NCBI RefSeq assembly: GCF_029946515.1 | Contig: NZ_JARZHH010000021.1 | Span: 107,469-171,468, forward strand | Source of the DNA: Polyangium sp. 6x1 | GTDB taxonomy: Bacteria; Myxococcota_A; Polyangia; Polyangiales; Polyangiaceae | Reading direction: 5' to 3' | Length of the DNA: 64,000 nt | Part shown: positions 28,504-37,223 of the stretch, piece by piece | How positions within the stretch are numbered: position 1 is the first letter of the stretch | Layout of the letters: every line of letters begins with the position of its first letter | Notes under the pieces: generated by a model | Told to the model about the DNA's origin: nothing | Databases searched by the model: none | The model's input: the letters and a program-made list of their open reading frames with translations, nothing else | Program-made: the position numbers and the translations under genes

Positions 28504-29574
28504 TTGGGCATCGTGGAGCTACGCAAGGTCGTCAAGCGCTTCGGCGACGTCGAGGTCGTCAAATCGCTCGATCTATCCATCGAGAAGGGCGAATTCCTCA
28601 CCTTCCTCGGCCCGAGCGGCTGCGGCAAGACCACGACGCTCCGCATGATCGGCGGCTTCGAGATGCCCACCTCCGGCGAGATCTACCTCGACGGCCGCGA
28701 GGTCTCCGCGCTCCCGCCCTACAAGCGCGACGTCAACACCGTCTTCCAGAGCTACGCCCTCTTCCCGCACATGAGCGTGCGCCAGAACGTCGCGTATGGC
28801 CTCGAGCAGAAGCGCCTCCCCAAGGCCGAGATCGAGCGCAAGGTGACCGAGGTCCTCGCCATGGTCCGCATGGACACCTTCGCCGCGCGCAAGCCACGCG
28901 AGCTCTCCGGCGGCCAGCAGCAGCGCGTCGCCGTCGCGCGCGCGATCGTCAATGGCCCCACCGTGCTCCTGCTCGACGAGCCGCTCGGCGCCCTCGATTT
29001 GAAGCTCCGCAAGGAGATGCAATTCGAGCTGAAGAGCCTCCAGCGCAAGCTCGGCATGACGTTCGTGTACGTCACGCACGACCAGGAGGAGGCGCTCACC
29101 ATGAGCGACCGCGTCGCGGTCATGAACGGCGGCCGGATCGAGCAGATCGACGCGCCCGTCGCCATTTACAACCGCCCGAAGACCCGCTTCGTCGCCGATT
29201 TCATCGGCGAGACGAACCTGCTCGCGGGCGAGGTCCAGCGCGAGGGCTCCGCGCACGCGTTTTCCCTCGGCGACGCGCGGATCCCGATCGAGCCCGACGC
29301 CGTCTTCGAAGCGGGTCGCGGCGTCTCGTTGAGCGTGCGCCCCGAAATGGTCACCGTGCGCAAGGCGGGCGACGGCGGAGCCTCCGACGTCGCGCTCCCC
29401 GGGACCGTCGAGGAGACCGTGTTCGTCGGCTCCGTCTGGAAGACCGTCGTGCGTCTCGCGGGCGGCGAGCGTGTCGTCGCGACCGAGCCGCCGGCCACGC
29501 ACGGCCATATCGAGCCGGGCACCTCGGTCGTCGTGGGCTGGGAACCGAAGAGCGCCGTCGTCCTGGAGGCCTGA
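28504..29574 (+). CDS. potA: ABC transporter ATPase (PotA-like)
   Basis: 356-residue ATPase powering the importer. Walker A GPSGCGKTT (near 37-45), Q-loop FQSYALFPHM, signature LSGGQQQRVAVARA, Walker B LLLDEPLGAL and the H-loop VTHDQEEA are all intact. The C-terminal ~110 residues form the TOBE regulatory domain of the polyamine/Fe/maltose group. TTG start 28504, with AAGGAG at the end of the preceding gene as ribosome site. Only 10 bp separate it from the kinase gene that follows. Confidence 0.94.
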   Translation: MGIVELRKVVKRFGDVEVVKSLDLSIEKGEFLTFLGPSGCGKTTTLRMIGGFEMPTSGEIYLDGREVSALPPYKRDVNTVFQSYALFPHMSVRQNVAYGLEQKRLPKAEIERKVTEVLAMVRMDTFAARKPRELSGGQQQRVAVARAIVNGPTVLLLDEPLGALDLKLRKEMQFELKSLQRKLGMTFVYVTHDQEEALTMSDRVAVMNGGRIEQIDAPVAIYNRPKTRFVADFIGETNLLAGEVQREGSAHAFSLGDARIPIEPDAVFEAGRGVSLSVRPEMVTVRKAGDGGASDVALPGTVEETVFVGSVWKTVVRLAGGERVVATEPPATHGHIEPGTSVVVGWEPKSAVVLEA

Positions 29575-29584
29575 CGGAGAGACC

Positions 29585-30613
29585 ATGGAGCTCCAGCCTG
29601 GTCATCTCGTCGCGGGGCGCTTTCGTGTCGTGCGATTCCTCGGCGAGGGCGCGGTCAGCGCCGTGTACGAGGCCGTCGACGACGTGCGGGGCCATCGCGT
29701 CGCGGTGAAGCTCCTGCACCGCGAGCTCTCCCAGAACACCGAAATCATCCAGCGATTCGAGCGCGAGGCCGAGGCCGCGAGCCGCATCGGCTCCGAGCAT
29801 ATCGTCCTCGTGTATGGCGCGGGCGCGGCCCCCGAGGGCCGGTTCATCGTCCTCGAATACCTCGACGGCGGCACGCTCGCCGACCTCTTGCGAAAGCGCC
29901 GCCCGCTCCCGGCCGAGGAGGCCGCCTCGCTCGTCGCGCAGCTCCTCGCCGGCCTTTCGAAGGCGCACGCGCTCGGCATCGTGCACCGTGATTTGAAGCC
30001 CGCGAACCTCTTCCTCGTGCCTGGCCCGGCCGGCCGCGAATTCCTCAAGATCCTCGATTTCGGCGCCTCGAAGCTCTCGAACGCGGGCCAGGCCCTCACG
30101 CGCACCGGGGCCATGGTCGGCACGCCGATGTACATGTCGCCCGAGCAGATCCGCAGCTCCGACAAGGTCGACCCGCGCACGGACGTCTATTCCGCGGGCG
30201 TCATCCTTTACGAATCCGTCACGGGCAAGGTCCCGTTTGACGTGAGAAACGCGGTCGAGCTCGCGTTCCGCGTGGTCTCGCAAGATCCTCCGCCGCCCGA
30301 GGAACGCCTGCCCTCGCTCGATCTCGAGCTCTCGGCGATCATCCGCCGCGCGATGGCGCGCGACCCCGACGCCCGTTTCCAGACAGCCGCGGAGATGCAC
30401 GAAGCGCTCTGCGCCTGGCTCCAGCAGCGCGGCTTTCCCCTCCCGCCGGAGACGCGCGCGATGCCCATGGTCGCGCCCGCGCCTGCCGCGACGGTCACGC
30501 CGAGCGCGCCGCCCGCGAAACCCAGGCGCCTTCTGCTGTATGTCGCCGTCGCGCTCGGCGCGCTGCTGCTCGTCGCGGCGATTGCGCTCGCGCTCCAAAC
30601 TGCGGGGGTTTGA
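29585..30613 (+). CDS. Membrane-anchored Ser/Thr protein kinase (Hanks type)
   Basis: 342 residues. Kinase domain at about 10-275: glycine loop LGEGAVSAVYEA, VAVKLL lysine, HRDLKPANLF with Asp136, DFGASKL, GTPMYMSPEQ and the Arg of the final lobe motif ARDPDARFQTA, so it should be active. Then an Ala/Pro linker and one C-terminal transmembrane helix (LLLYVAVALGALLLVAAIAL, about 316-338) with almost nothing outside, so it has no sensor domain. It starts 10 bp after the potA-like gene, so it is likely part of the same transcript and may tune uptake or amine use; that link is inference. Confidence 0.93.
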   Translation: MELQPGHLVAGRFRVVRFLGEGAVSAVYEAVDDVRGHRVAVKLLHRELSQNTEIIQRFEREAEAASRIGSEHIVLVYGAGAAPEGRFIVLEYLDGGTLADLLRKRRPLPAEEAASLVAQLLAGLSKAHALGIVHRDLKPANLFLVPGPAGREFLKILDFGASKLSNAGQALTRTGAMVGTPMYMSPEQIRSSDKVDPRTDVYSAGVILYESVTGKVPFDVRNAVELAFRVVSQDPPPPEERLPSLDLELSAIIRRAMARDPDARFQTAAEMHEALCAWLQQRGFPLPPETRAMPMVAPAPAATVTPSAPPAKPRRLLLYVAVALGALLLVAAIALALQTAGV

Positions 30614-30687
30614 CCGGGAACATCCGGACCACCCGTTTCTTCGGAGCGGCGGTGGTGCCCCACGTTCTCTGCATGGTACACTGCGGT

Positions 30688-31335
30688 ATGCGCTCTCTCG
30701 CGACCGCCGAGATCCTCCCTCCGGAACCCATGACCCTCGAGGCGTGGGCCGATATGGACGAGGACGAGCCGGGCGAGCTCGTCGATGGCCATCTGGAGGA
30801 CGAAGAAGTGCCGAATCACCTGCACGAGGCCGTCGTGGCCTGGCTCCTCGCCACGCTCCACGGATGGGCGTCTCAGCGCCGCGCTGCCGTCCTCGGCTCC
30901 GACCACAAGCTCGGCGTTTCGAAGACACACGGACGCAAGCCCGATATCTCCATGTACGCCCCTGGGACGCGCCTCGGACGCGGCTCTCTCTCCCGCACCG
31001 CGCCTCTGCTCGTCGTCGAGGTTCTCTCCCCGCGCCCGCGCGACATCCGGCGCGATCGCCTCGACAAGCGCGCGGAGTACGCCCACTTCGGTGTCAAGCT
31101 CTACCTGCTCGTCGACCCCGAGGCGCGCGTGCTCGAGCTCCACGAGCTCGGCGCGGACGGCCGTTACGTCCTCGATGCCGCCGCCGAGGGCAAGCTGAGG
31201 CTCCCTGGATGCGAAGGGCTCGAGCTCGATCTCGACGCCTTGTGGGCCGAGGTCGCGTGGATCGTCGATGACGTGTCCGACGAGCAAGCGCCGCGTGATG
31301 CCGAGGCAACCGAGGGCGACGACGACGTCGTTTGA
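30688..31335 (+). CDS. Uma2/DUF820-family nuclease-like protein, short form
   Basis: 215 residues with the complete Uma2 core: GELVDGHLEDEEVPNHLHEAVVAWL, KPDISMYAPGTRL (Asp), LVVEVLSPRPRDIRRDRLDKRAEYAHFGVKLYLLVDP (Glu and Lys of the PD-(D/E)XK site). The C-terminus is acidic. ATG 30688 fits the family start; GTG/ATG codons upstream would add a hydrophobic piece unlike homologues. It lacks the coiled-coil tail of the copy at 15520. It sits between the kinase and the RDD gene, but need not belong to either unit. Biological role unsettled. Confidence 0.85.
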   Translation: MRSLATAEILPPEPMTLEAWADMDEDEPGELVDGHLEDEEVPNHLHEAVVAWLLATLHGWASQRRAAVLGSDHKLGVSKTHGRKPDISMYAPGTRLGRGSLSRTAPLLVVEVLSPRPRDIRRDRLDKRAEYAHFGVKLYLLVDPEARVLELHELGADGRYVLDAAAEGKLRLPGCEGLELDLDALWAEVAWIVDDVSDEQAPRDAEATEGDDDVV

Positions 31336-31359
31336 CCCCCACCCCTCGCTTGTGATGTG

Positions 31360-32151
31360 ATGTCATCCGCCCCCATGGCGGAGCCTGCCCGACGCCTCCA
31401 GCCGATCGACACCACCGCGGAGATCGAGACGCCCGAGCACGTGCGGTTCCATTACCCCATCGCCGGCCCGGCTCGCCGCGTCGTCGCCTGGGTGCTCGAC
31501 TGGCTCGTTCGCGCCGCCATCCTCCTCGTCTTCGCCATCTTCGCGCTCATGGGCGGCTTCGCCGTCGGAGATGCCGTCGCCGAGCTCTCCGCGGGGCTCC
31601 TCCTCGTCATCCATTTCCTCCTGGAGTGGCTGTATTACACGCTCTGGGAGATCGCCTGGAATGGCCGCACCCCGGGCAAACGTGCGCTCGATCTGCGGGT
31701 CGTCTCCGTCCATGGCCATCCCTTGCGGGTCGGCGACAGCTTCCTTCGCAACCTCCTCCGCGCCGCCGATTTTCTCCCGTTGGGGTATGCCATCGGCCTC
31801 GTCGTCATGGCGCGCGACAGCCGTTTTCGGCGCCTCGGCGACATGGTCGCGGGCACCATGGTCGTCGTCGAGGAGCGCCGCGCCGTCGCCTCGACGCTCC
31901 GCATCGATCCTCCGCCCACGCCGAAGGAGCTCTCGAGCCTCCCGCAGCGCCTCCCGCTCTCGGGCGACGAGCTCGAGGCCATCGAGCTCTTTCTTCGCCG
32001 CAAAGAGGGCCTCGGCCCCGCGCGCGAGGAAGAGCTCGCGGCCATGGTCGCGCCCATCTTCGCGAGCCGCCTGGGCATCCGCAACAAGGACTCCGCGCGC
32101 CTCCTCGCCTTGCTCCACGCGCGCGCCAGCGAGCGCAGGAGGCCCTTGTGA
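31360..32151 (+). CDS. RDD-family membrane protein
   Basis: 263-residue inner-membrane protein. The RDD domain covers about 30-170, with three predicted helices and the family residues: PARRVVAWVLDWLVRA (the R...D part), NGRTPGKRALDLRVVS, and SRFRRLGDMVAGTMVV. The C-terminal 90 residues are charged and cytosolic. RDD proteins are often found with MoxR/DUF58 genes and some act in transport; the function here is unknown. ATG 31360 is used; ATG 31375 is also possible. It is the first of seven coupled genes; its stop overlaps the next GTG by 4 nt. Confidence 0.9.
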   Translation: MSSAPMAEPARRLQPIDTTAEIETPEHVRFHYPIAGPARRVVAWVLDWLVRAAILLVFAIFALMGGFAVGDAVAELSAGLLLVIHFLLEWLYYTLWEIAWNGRTPGKRALDLRVVSVHGHPLRVGDSFLRNLLRAADFLPLGYAIGLVVMARDSRFRRLGDMVAGTMVVVEERRAVASTLRIDPPPTPKELSSLPQRLPLSGDELEAIELFLRRKEGLGPAREEELAAMVAPIFASRLGIRNKDSARLLALLHARASERRRPL

Positions 32152-33113
32152 AGAGCCAGGACGAGATCGTCGCGGCGCGGAATGCGGATTGGCGCGAGCT
32201 CGAAAACCTCATCTCGCGCGCCGAGGCCCTCCACCACCTCGACGGCCCCTCGATTTCGCGCGCCGCCGCGCTGTATCGGGCCCTCTCGGGCGACCTCGTC
32301 CTCTGCCGCGCCCGCTGCACGCCCGACCTCGTCGCGTACCTCGACAACCTCGCCGGCCGCGCGCACAGCGCCCTTTATGGGGCCGAGCCCTTCCGCATCC
32401 CGGCCTTCTGGTCCCTCCTCACCCGCGACTTCCCCCGCGCGCTCCGCAAGAATGCCTCGTTCTTCGCCCTCTCCTCGGCGCTCTTCCTGATTCCATGCGC
32501 CATTGGCATCGTCCTCGCGCTCTTCGTCCCCGACGCCGCCTCGCAGATCCTCCCGCGCAGCATGCTCGACGGCATGGCCGACATGTATTCGAAGGGCTTC
32601 GACGAGGGCCGCGGCGAGGGGGCCGACTCCGCGATGGCCGGGTTTTACGTCAACAACAACGTCGGCATCGCGTTTCGTTGCTTCGCCACCGGCATCTTCT
32701 ACGGCCTCGGCAGCGTCGTTTACCTCATCTACAACGGCCTCAACATCGGCATGGTCACCGGCTGGGTCACGGCGGCCGGGTTTGGCGGGAACATCGGCAC
32801 GTTCATGTGCGGCCACGGGCCTTTCGAGCTCACGGCCATCCTCATTGCGGGCGCGGCGGGGCTCCGCATGGGGCATTCCCTCGTCGTCACCCACGGCCGC
32901 ACGCGCCTCGGCTCCCTCCGCGAGAGCGCGCCCGACATCGTTCGCCTCGTCGTGGGCGCGGCCGTCATGCTGCTCATCGCCGCGGGCATCGAGGGATTCT
33001 GGTCCCCCTCGGCCGCGCCGCCGCCCGTCAAATGGGCCGTCGCGGCGCTCTTTTCCTTGCTCGTCACGGCCTATTTCCTCTTCGCCGGCCGTGAGCGCGG
33101 GAGGGCCCGTTGA
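32148..33113 (+). CDS. SpoIIM-like integral membrane protein
   Basis: 321 residues. A helical cytosolic N-terminal ~105 residues (including LYRALSGDLVLCRAR) is followed by five or six transmembrane helices with the SpoIIM-family motifs YVNNNVGIAFRCFATGIFYGLGSVVYLIYNG and FELTAILIAGAAGLRMG. In Bacillus, SpoIIM works with SpoIID/P in peptidoglycan remodelling at engulfment; outside Firmicutes it is typically encoded beside RDD, MoxR and DUF58 genes, as here. GTG start 32148 overlaps the RDD stop; the end overlaps the next TTG. Confidence 0.9.
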   Translation: MKSQDEIVAARNADWRELENLISRAEALHHLDGPSISRAAALYRALSGDLVLCRARCTPDLVAYLDNLAGRAHSALYGAEPFRIPAFWSLLTRDFPRALRKNASFFALSSALFLIPCAIGIVLALFVPDAASQILPRSMLDGMADMYSKGFDEGRGEGADSAMAGFYVNNNVGIAFRCFATGIFYGLGSVVYLIYNGLNIGMVTGWVTAAGFGGNIGTFMCGHGPFELTAILIAGAAGLRMGHSLVVTHGRTRLGSLRESAPDIVRLVVGAAVMLLIAAGIEGFWSPSAAPPPVKWAVAALFSLLVTAYFLFAGRERGRAR

Positions 33114-33910
33114 ACCTCGGCGATTCCGCCATCGTCCTGCGCCCCCGCAGCCTCACCGAGGTCATGGACCTCGCGTTTCGCCTCTGCTTCTCCCTCGCAT
33201 TCTCGCTTTACGCGCGGCTCACCCTCTTCGCCATCGTCCCGCTCCTCGCCGGCTGCCTCGCGCTCCGTTATGCGCTCGACGCATCCTGGCTCCTCGTCTG
33301 GCTCGCGGCGTTCCTCACCGTGCCCTTCGTCGAGGCGCTCTTCACGGTCGCCGTCAGCCAGATCATCTTCTCGCCGTCGATCACCCCACGCGCCGTCTTT
33401 GCCCTCTTTCGCAAGCGGTTCGGCGCGCTCCTCGGCTCGTTCGTCATTCGATTTCTGGGCCTCTTGATCGCCGCCATCACGCTCTTCCTCACCCTGCCGT
33501 TCGTCGGCATTCGCCTCTTGCTCCTCGACGAGGCCTGCTTGCTCGAAGGCCTCTCCGGCACGCGCGCGCACGAGCGCGCCCAGCGCCTCGTCTCGATGCG
33601 CAGCGGCGACGCGTTCCTCGTCCTCCTCATGCTCCTCGGCGCGCGGCTCGGCGGCGTCCTCACGGCGGAGCTGCTCTTCGATGGCCTCGTGAACGACCTC
33701 CTTCAGTTCGGCCGTCCTTTCGGTTGGCTTTTTCATGACGGCGGCTCGCCCGCGGCCCTCGCTGGGTTTTTCCTGGCCGTGCCCTTCGTCTCCACGGCGC
33801 GGTTTCTCTATTACATCGACACCCGCACGCGCGAGGACGGCTGGGACATCCAGCTCCGTTTCACCGCCATCCGTGCGCGGGCCGAGCAGGAGCGCAGGAG
33901 GGCCGCGTGA
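33110..33910 (+). CDS. Multi-pass membrane protein of the MoxR cluster
   Basis: 266-residue protein with about six hydrophobic segments (for example LYARLTLFAIVPLLAGCLAL and FVIRFLGLLIAAITLFLTLPF) and a charged C-terminus. I do not recognise a named family; the start LRPRSLTEVMDLAFRL resembles the opening of glycerophosphodiesterase-associated membrane domains. TTG start 33110 overlaps the upstream TGA, and its stop overlaps the next GTG, so it is embedded in the coupled unit and likely works with its neighbours in the inner membrane. Confidence 0.85.
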   Translation: MNLGDSAIVLRPRSLTEVMDLAFRLCFSLAFSLYARLTLFAIVPLLAGCLALRYALDASWLLVWLAAFLTVPFVEALFTVAVSQIIFSPSITPRAVFALFRKRFGALLGSFVIRFLGLLIAAITLFLTLPFVGIRLLLLDEACLLEGLSGTRAHERAQRLVSMRSGDAFLVLLMLLGARLGGVLTAELLFDGLVNDLLQFGRPFGWLFHDGGSPAALAGFFLAVPFVSTARFLYYIDTRTREDGWDIQLRFTAIRARAEQERRRAA

Positions 33911-36255
33911 TCAAGTTCGTCGTGCTCCTCTCGGTCCTCGGCGCGAGCCCGGTGTACAACGCCGACGAGCGGGTCCGCGAGGTCCTCGCCGACGACCGCT
34001 ATCGGTTCTGCCACGAGGACGATTATCCTCTCAGCGGCGACGAGCGCGCCTTTTGCCCGCTCCTCGACGACGAGAGCGCGCTTTGTCCGTCGCTACCTGC
34101 CGCATGCCGCAAGGAGCCTGCGCCGATCGAGAAGGGCGGCCCCCCGCCCGGCATCTCCCCGAGCTGCAAGGCGGGCTCCCGCTGTTTGGCCGGACGATCC
34201 TCCGGGCGCGACGATCGCGTGGCCGTCCGCCGATTCGAGGGATCGTCCGGCAGCGCCTCGGGTGATGGGAAGCCAGGCGCGGACGGGCAGGGCAAGGGCG
34301 GCCCCGGCGGCGACGGAGACAGCCCCGGCGCGGGCACGCCGGGCCAGGACAAACCCGGCGGGGAACAAGGCCAGCACGGCAGCGGTGACGCGTCTGGCCC
34401 GGGCAAACCCGGCAGCCCGGAGGGGCCGGGCAACCCCGGCGGCCAGGATGGCCCGGGCAAACCCGGCGATGCGCCCGGAAAGAGCCCGGGCAGCGGCGGG
34501 GAAGGGAAGGGGCAGGCCGAACCGAAGCCCGCGAAACCTCCGCCTCCGCCTCCGCCGCCGGATCCGGCCGTCGCCGGCGCGGCGAGTGGCTTCGCGCGGG
34601 TCCTCTTTTTCATCCTGCTCGGCGGCTTCGTCGCCTACATCGCGTGGATGGTCCTGAAAAACGTCGTCTCCGAGCGCGACGCGCCCGAGGACGAGCCTCC
34701 GCCCGAGGATCTGCCCGAGAATGCCCCGGGGCCGCGGCGCGAGGGGCCCCGCGGCCCCGTCGAGACCGACGTCGCGCGCCTGCTCACCCGCGCCCGCGCG
34801 TCGGCCCAGCGCGGCGCGTTCGGGCCTGCGATCGACGACGTGTATGCCGCGCTCCTCCGCCGCCTCGACGGCGACGGGCTCATCGAGATTCACGCATCTC
34901 GCACGAATGGCGATTACGTGCGGACGCTCCGCCGCGACCGGCCCGACATCGCAACCGACGTGCGCATCATCGTTGCCGATGTGGAGAGCGTCCAGTTCGG
35001 CGCCCGCGCCCCTTCGGCCGAGGCCTTTGCTCGCATTCACGAGCGCGTCGTCCCGCTCGTCTCGCGCGCCCTCGGCATCCTCGCCGTGATCGTCGGCCTC
35101 TCCGCGACCGTCTCTTGTGGCCGCGTCGCCGCGCTCGACGAATCCGACGGCGCCTTCCGCGGCGACGCCTCCCCCTCGGGCACGTACGCCCTCGGCGCCA
35201 TGCTCTCGGCGTATGGCATGGAGTTCCGCCATCGTCGCGATCCGTTCGACAAACTGCCCGACGAGGACGACACGACCCTCGTCCTCCTGCCGGACCTCGA
35301 CATCTCGTCTTCCGATTTTCGCCGCTTGCAAGATTGGGTCGAGGCCGGCGGTGATCTCGTCGTCGCGGGCGTGGCCGACCTGCCCGCCTGGACCGGCGCG
35401 TCCCTCGACGCGGACAGCACCCTCGCAGGCGACATCTTCGTCTCCTCGGGGTATCGATACGAATTCGGCGACATCGTCCTCGCCGTGCCGGCGGGGCCCT
35501 CGCTCTCGCTCACGGACGCCGAGCCGCTCCTCGCCCGCTCGGACGGCGTGTATGCGTCGTTCAAGAAGCTCGGCGACGGGCGCGTCATCGTCCTCGCCGA
35601 CGACAAACTCTTCACGAACGTCGCCTTGACGGCCGGCGACAATGCGGCGTTTTTGATTTCCCTCTTCCGCCCGCTCCACCGCGAGGTCGACCTCTGCGAC
35701 GCCTGGACCTCGCTCGGCGCCGACACGCCCTTCGAGACCCTGAGCCGCGCGCGCCTCCTGCCGGTCCTCCTCCAGCTCCTCTTGCTCCTCGGCCTCTTTT
35801 TCCTCTGGCAGGGCCGCGCGTTCGGCGCCTTGCGCGACCCGCTCGCGAATCGCCGTCGCGCCTTCGCCGACCACGTCCGCGCCCTCGGCCTCGCTTATGC
35901 CCGCGCCGGCGCCTCGCGCCACGCCCTCGGCCTGTATTCCGCGTGGGCCGTCGAGCGCCTCCGCGAGCGTGTCCCGCGCGAGGGCCGCCATGGTTTGTCC
36001 GGGCTCGCCGAGGCCGTCGCCGTCCGCGTCGGCAAGCCCACGGGCGAGGTCATGAGCGTCCTCGTCGAGGCCACCGAGGCGCAAAAAGAGGCGGCCCCCG
36101 CGTCCCTCCGCGCCGGCGACGCCTCGCTCCGCGGCCGCGCGCGGAGCAAGGACAGGGCCCAGGCCGCGGCCGATTTCGCCGTCATGCGCGCCCTCGACCA
36201 TTTCCTCGCCCAGACCTCCCGCGAGCGCTCCCGCAAGAAGACCCGAAAAGCATGA
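33907..36255 (+). CDS. DUF4129 + DUF4350 fusion with collagen-like segment
   Basis: 782-residue membrane protein. Residues 1-110: short hydrophobic start and a Cys-containing region. About 115-205: Gly/Pro/Asp-rich, collagen-like run (repeated GPGKPG, GQDKPG), then poly-Pro. A transmembrane helix (about 228-248), a DUF4129 domain (about 285-350; AIDDVYAALLRRLDGDGL...NGDYVRTLR), a second helix (about 388-403), a DUF4350 domain (about 408-600; GTYALGAMLSAYGMEFRHRRDPF, TLVLLPDLDISSSDFRRLQDWVEAGG), a third helix (617-636) and a charged cytosolic end. In many bacteria DUF4129 and DUF4350 are separate genes next to moxR; here they are fused. GTG start and ATGA end overlap both neighbours. Confidence 0.87.
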   Translation: MIKFVVLLSVLGASPVYNADERVREVLADDRYRFCHEDDYPLSGDERAFCPLLDDESALCPSLPAACRKEPAPIEKGGPPPGISPSCKAGSRCLAGRSSGRDDRVAVRRFEGSSGSASGDGKPGADGQGKGGPGGDGDSPGAGTPGQDKPGGEQGQHGSGDASGPGKPGSPEGPGNPGGQDGPGKPGDAPGKSPGSGGEGKGQAEPKPAKPPPPPPPPDPAVAGAASGFARVLFFILLGGFVAYIAWMVLKNVVSERDAPEDEPPPEDLPENAPGPRREGPRGPVETDVARLLTRARASAQRGAFGPAIDDVYAALLRRLDGDGLIEIHASRTNGDYVRTLRRDRPDIATDVRIIVADVESVQFGARAPSAEAFARIHERVVPLVSRALGILAVIVGLSATVSCGRVAALDESDGAFRGDASPSGTYALGAMLSAYGMEFRHRRDPFDKLPDEDDTTLVLLPDLDISSSDFRRLQDWVEAGGDLVVAGVADLPAWTGASLDADSTLAGDIFVSSGYRYEFGDIVLAVPAGPSLSLTDAEPLLARSDGVYASFKKLGDGRVIVLADDKLFTNVALTAGDNAAFLISLFRPLHREVDLCDAWTSLGADTPFETLSRARLLPVLLQLLLLLGLFFLWQGRAFGALRDPLANRRRAFADHVRALGLAYARAGASRHALGLYSAWAVERLRERVPREGRHGLSGLAEAVAVRVGKPTGEVMSVLVEATEAQKEAAPASLRAGDASLRGRARSKDRAQAAADFAVMRALDHFLAQTSRERSRKKTRKA

Positions 36256-37217
36256 ACCTGTCCCATTTCCGCGACACCTTCGATCGCATCCGCCGCGAGG
36301 CGGGCAAGGTCCTGCTCGGCCAGGACGAGATCATCGAGACCACGCTCCTCGCGATCCTGGCCGGCGGCCACGTCCTCATCGAAGGCGTCCCCGGCCTCGG
36401 AAAGACCTTGCTCGTCCGCACCCTCGCCCAGGTCTTCGGCGCGAGCTTCCGCCGCATTCAATTCACGCCCGACCTCATGCCGAGCGACGTCACCGGCGGC
36501 AACGTCTTCGACCAGAAAGAGGACCGCTTCGTCTTCCACCAGGGCCCGGTCTTCACGCAGCTCCTGCTCGCCGACGAGATCAACCGCGCCCCCGCGAAGA
36601 CGCAAAGCGCGCTCCTCGAAGCCATGCAGGACCTCGCCGTCACCACCGACGGCGTCACGCGCCCCCTGCCCGAGCCGTTCCTCGTCATCGCCACGCAAAA
36701 CCCCGTCGAATCGCAGGGCACCTATCCCCTGCCCGAGGCCCAGCTCGATCGGTTTCTCGTCAAATTGCACGTCCGGTATCCTGGGCCCGCCGTCGAAAAG
36801 CAGATCCTCCGCCAGCACGTCGAGGGCTTCTCCGCGGCGAAGCTCGACCGCGCGGGCATCGATTTGATCGCCACCGCGGACGAGATCCTCGCCATGCGCG
36901 CGGCCCTCGGCGGGGTGCGCGTCGACGACGGCATCATCGAATACATCACGGACATCGTCGCCCGCACCCGGGCCCACCGCGCCGTCTACCTCGGCTCCTC
37001 CCCGCGCGGCTCGATTGGCCTCGTCGGCTCGGCGCGCGCCCGGGCCGCCAGCGAGGGCCGTGATTTCGTCACCCCCGACGACGTCAAGGCGCTCGCCCCG
37101 GCCGTCCTGCGCCACCGCTTGATCCTCCACCCGGACGCCGAGATCGAAGGCACGAGCGCCGACGATTGCGTCGAAGACATCCTGCGCGAGGCGAAGGTCC
37201 CGCGCACGGCGGCCTGA
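36252..37217 (+). CDS. MoxR-family AAA+ ATPase
   Basis: 321-residue cytosolic AAA+ chaperone-type ATPase. Walker A EGVPGLGKT, the FTPDLMPSDVTG motif, Walker B LLADEINRAPAKTQSALLEAM, sensor 1 ATQNPVE and the PLPEAQLDRF motif are intact, and the C-terminal lid contains SPRGSIGLVGSARARAA. MoxR proteins help assemble or activate partner complexes, usually with DUF58/vWA proteins, which is the very next gene. It overlaps the upstream stop by 4 nt and ends 6 bp before the DUF58 start. Confidence 0.95.
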   Translation: MNLSHFRDTFDRIRREAGKVLLGQDEIIETTLLAILAGGHVLIEGVPGLGKTLLVRTLAQVFGASFRRIQFTPDLMPSDVTGGNVFDQKEDRFVFHQGPVFTQLLLADEINRAPAKTQSALLEAMQDLAVTTDGVTRPLPEPFLVIATQNPVESQGTYPLPEAQLDRFLVKLHVRYPGPAVEKQILRQHVEGFSAAKLDRAGIDLIATADEILAMRAALGGVRVDDGIIEYITDIVARTRAHRAVYLGSSPRGSIGLVGSARARAASEGRDFVTPDDVKALAPAVLRHRLILHPDAEIEGTSADDCVEDILREAKVPRTAA

Positions 37218-37223
37218 TTCCTC

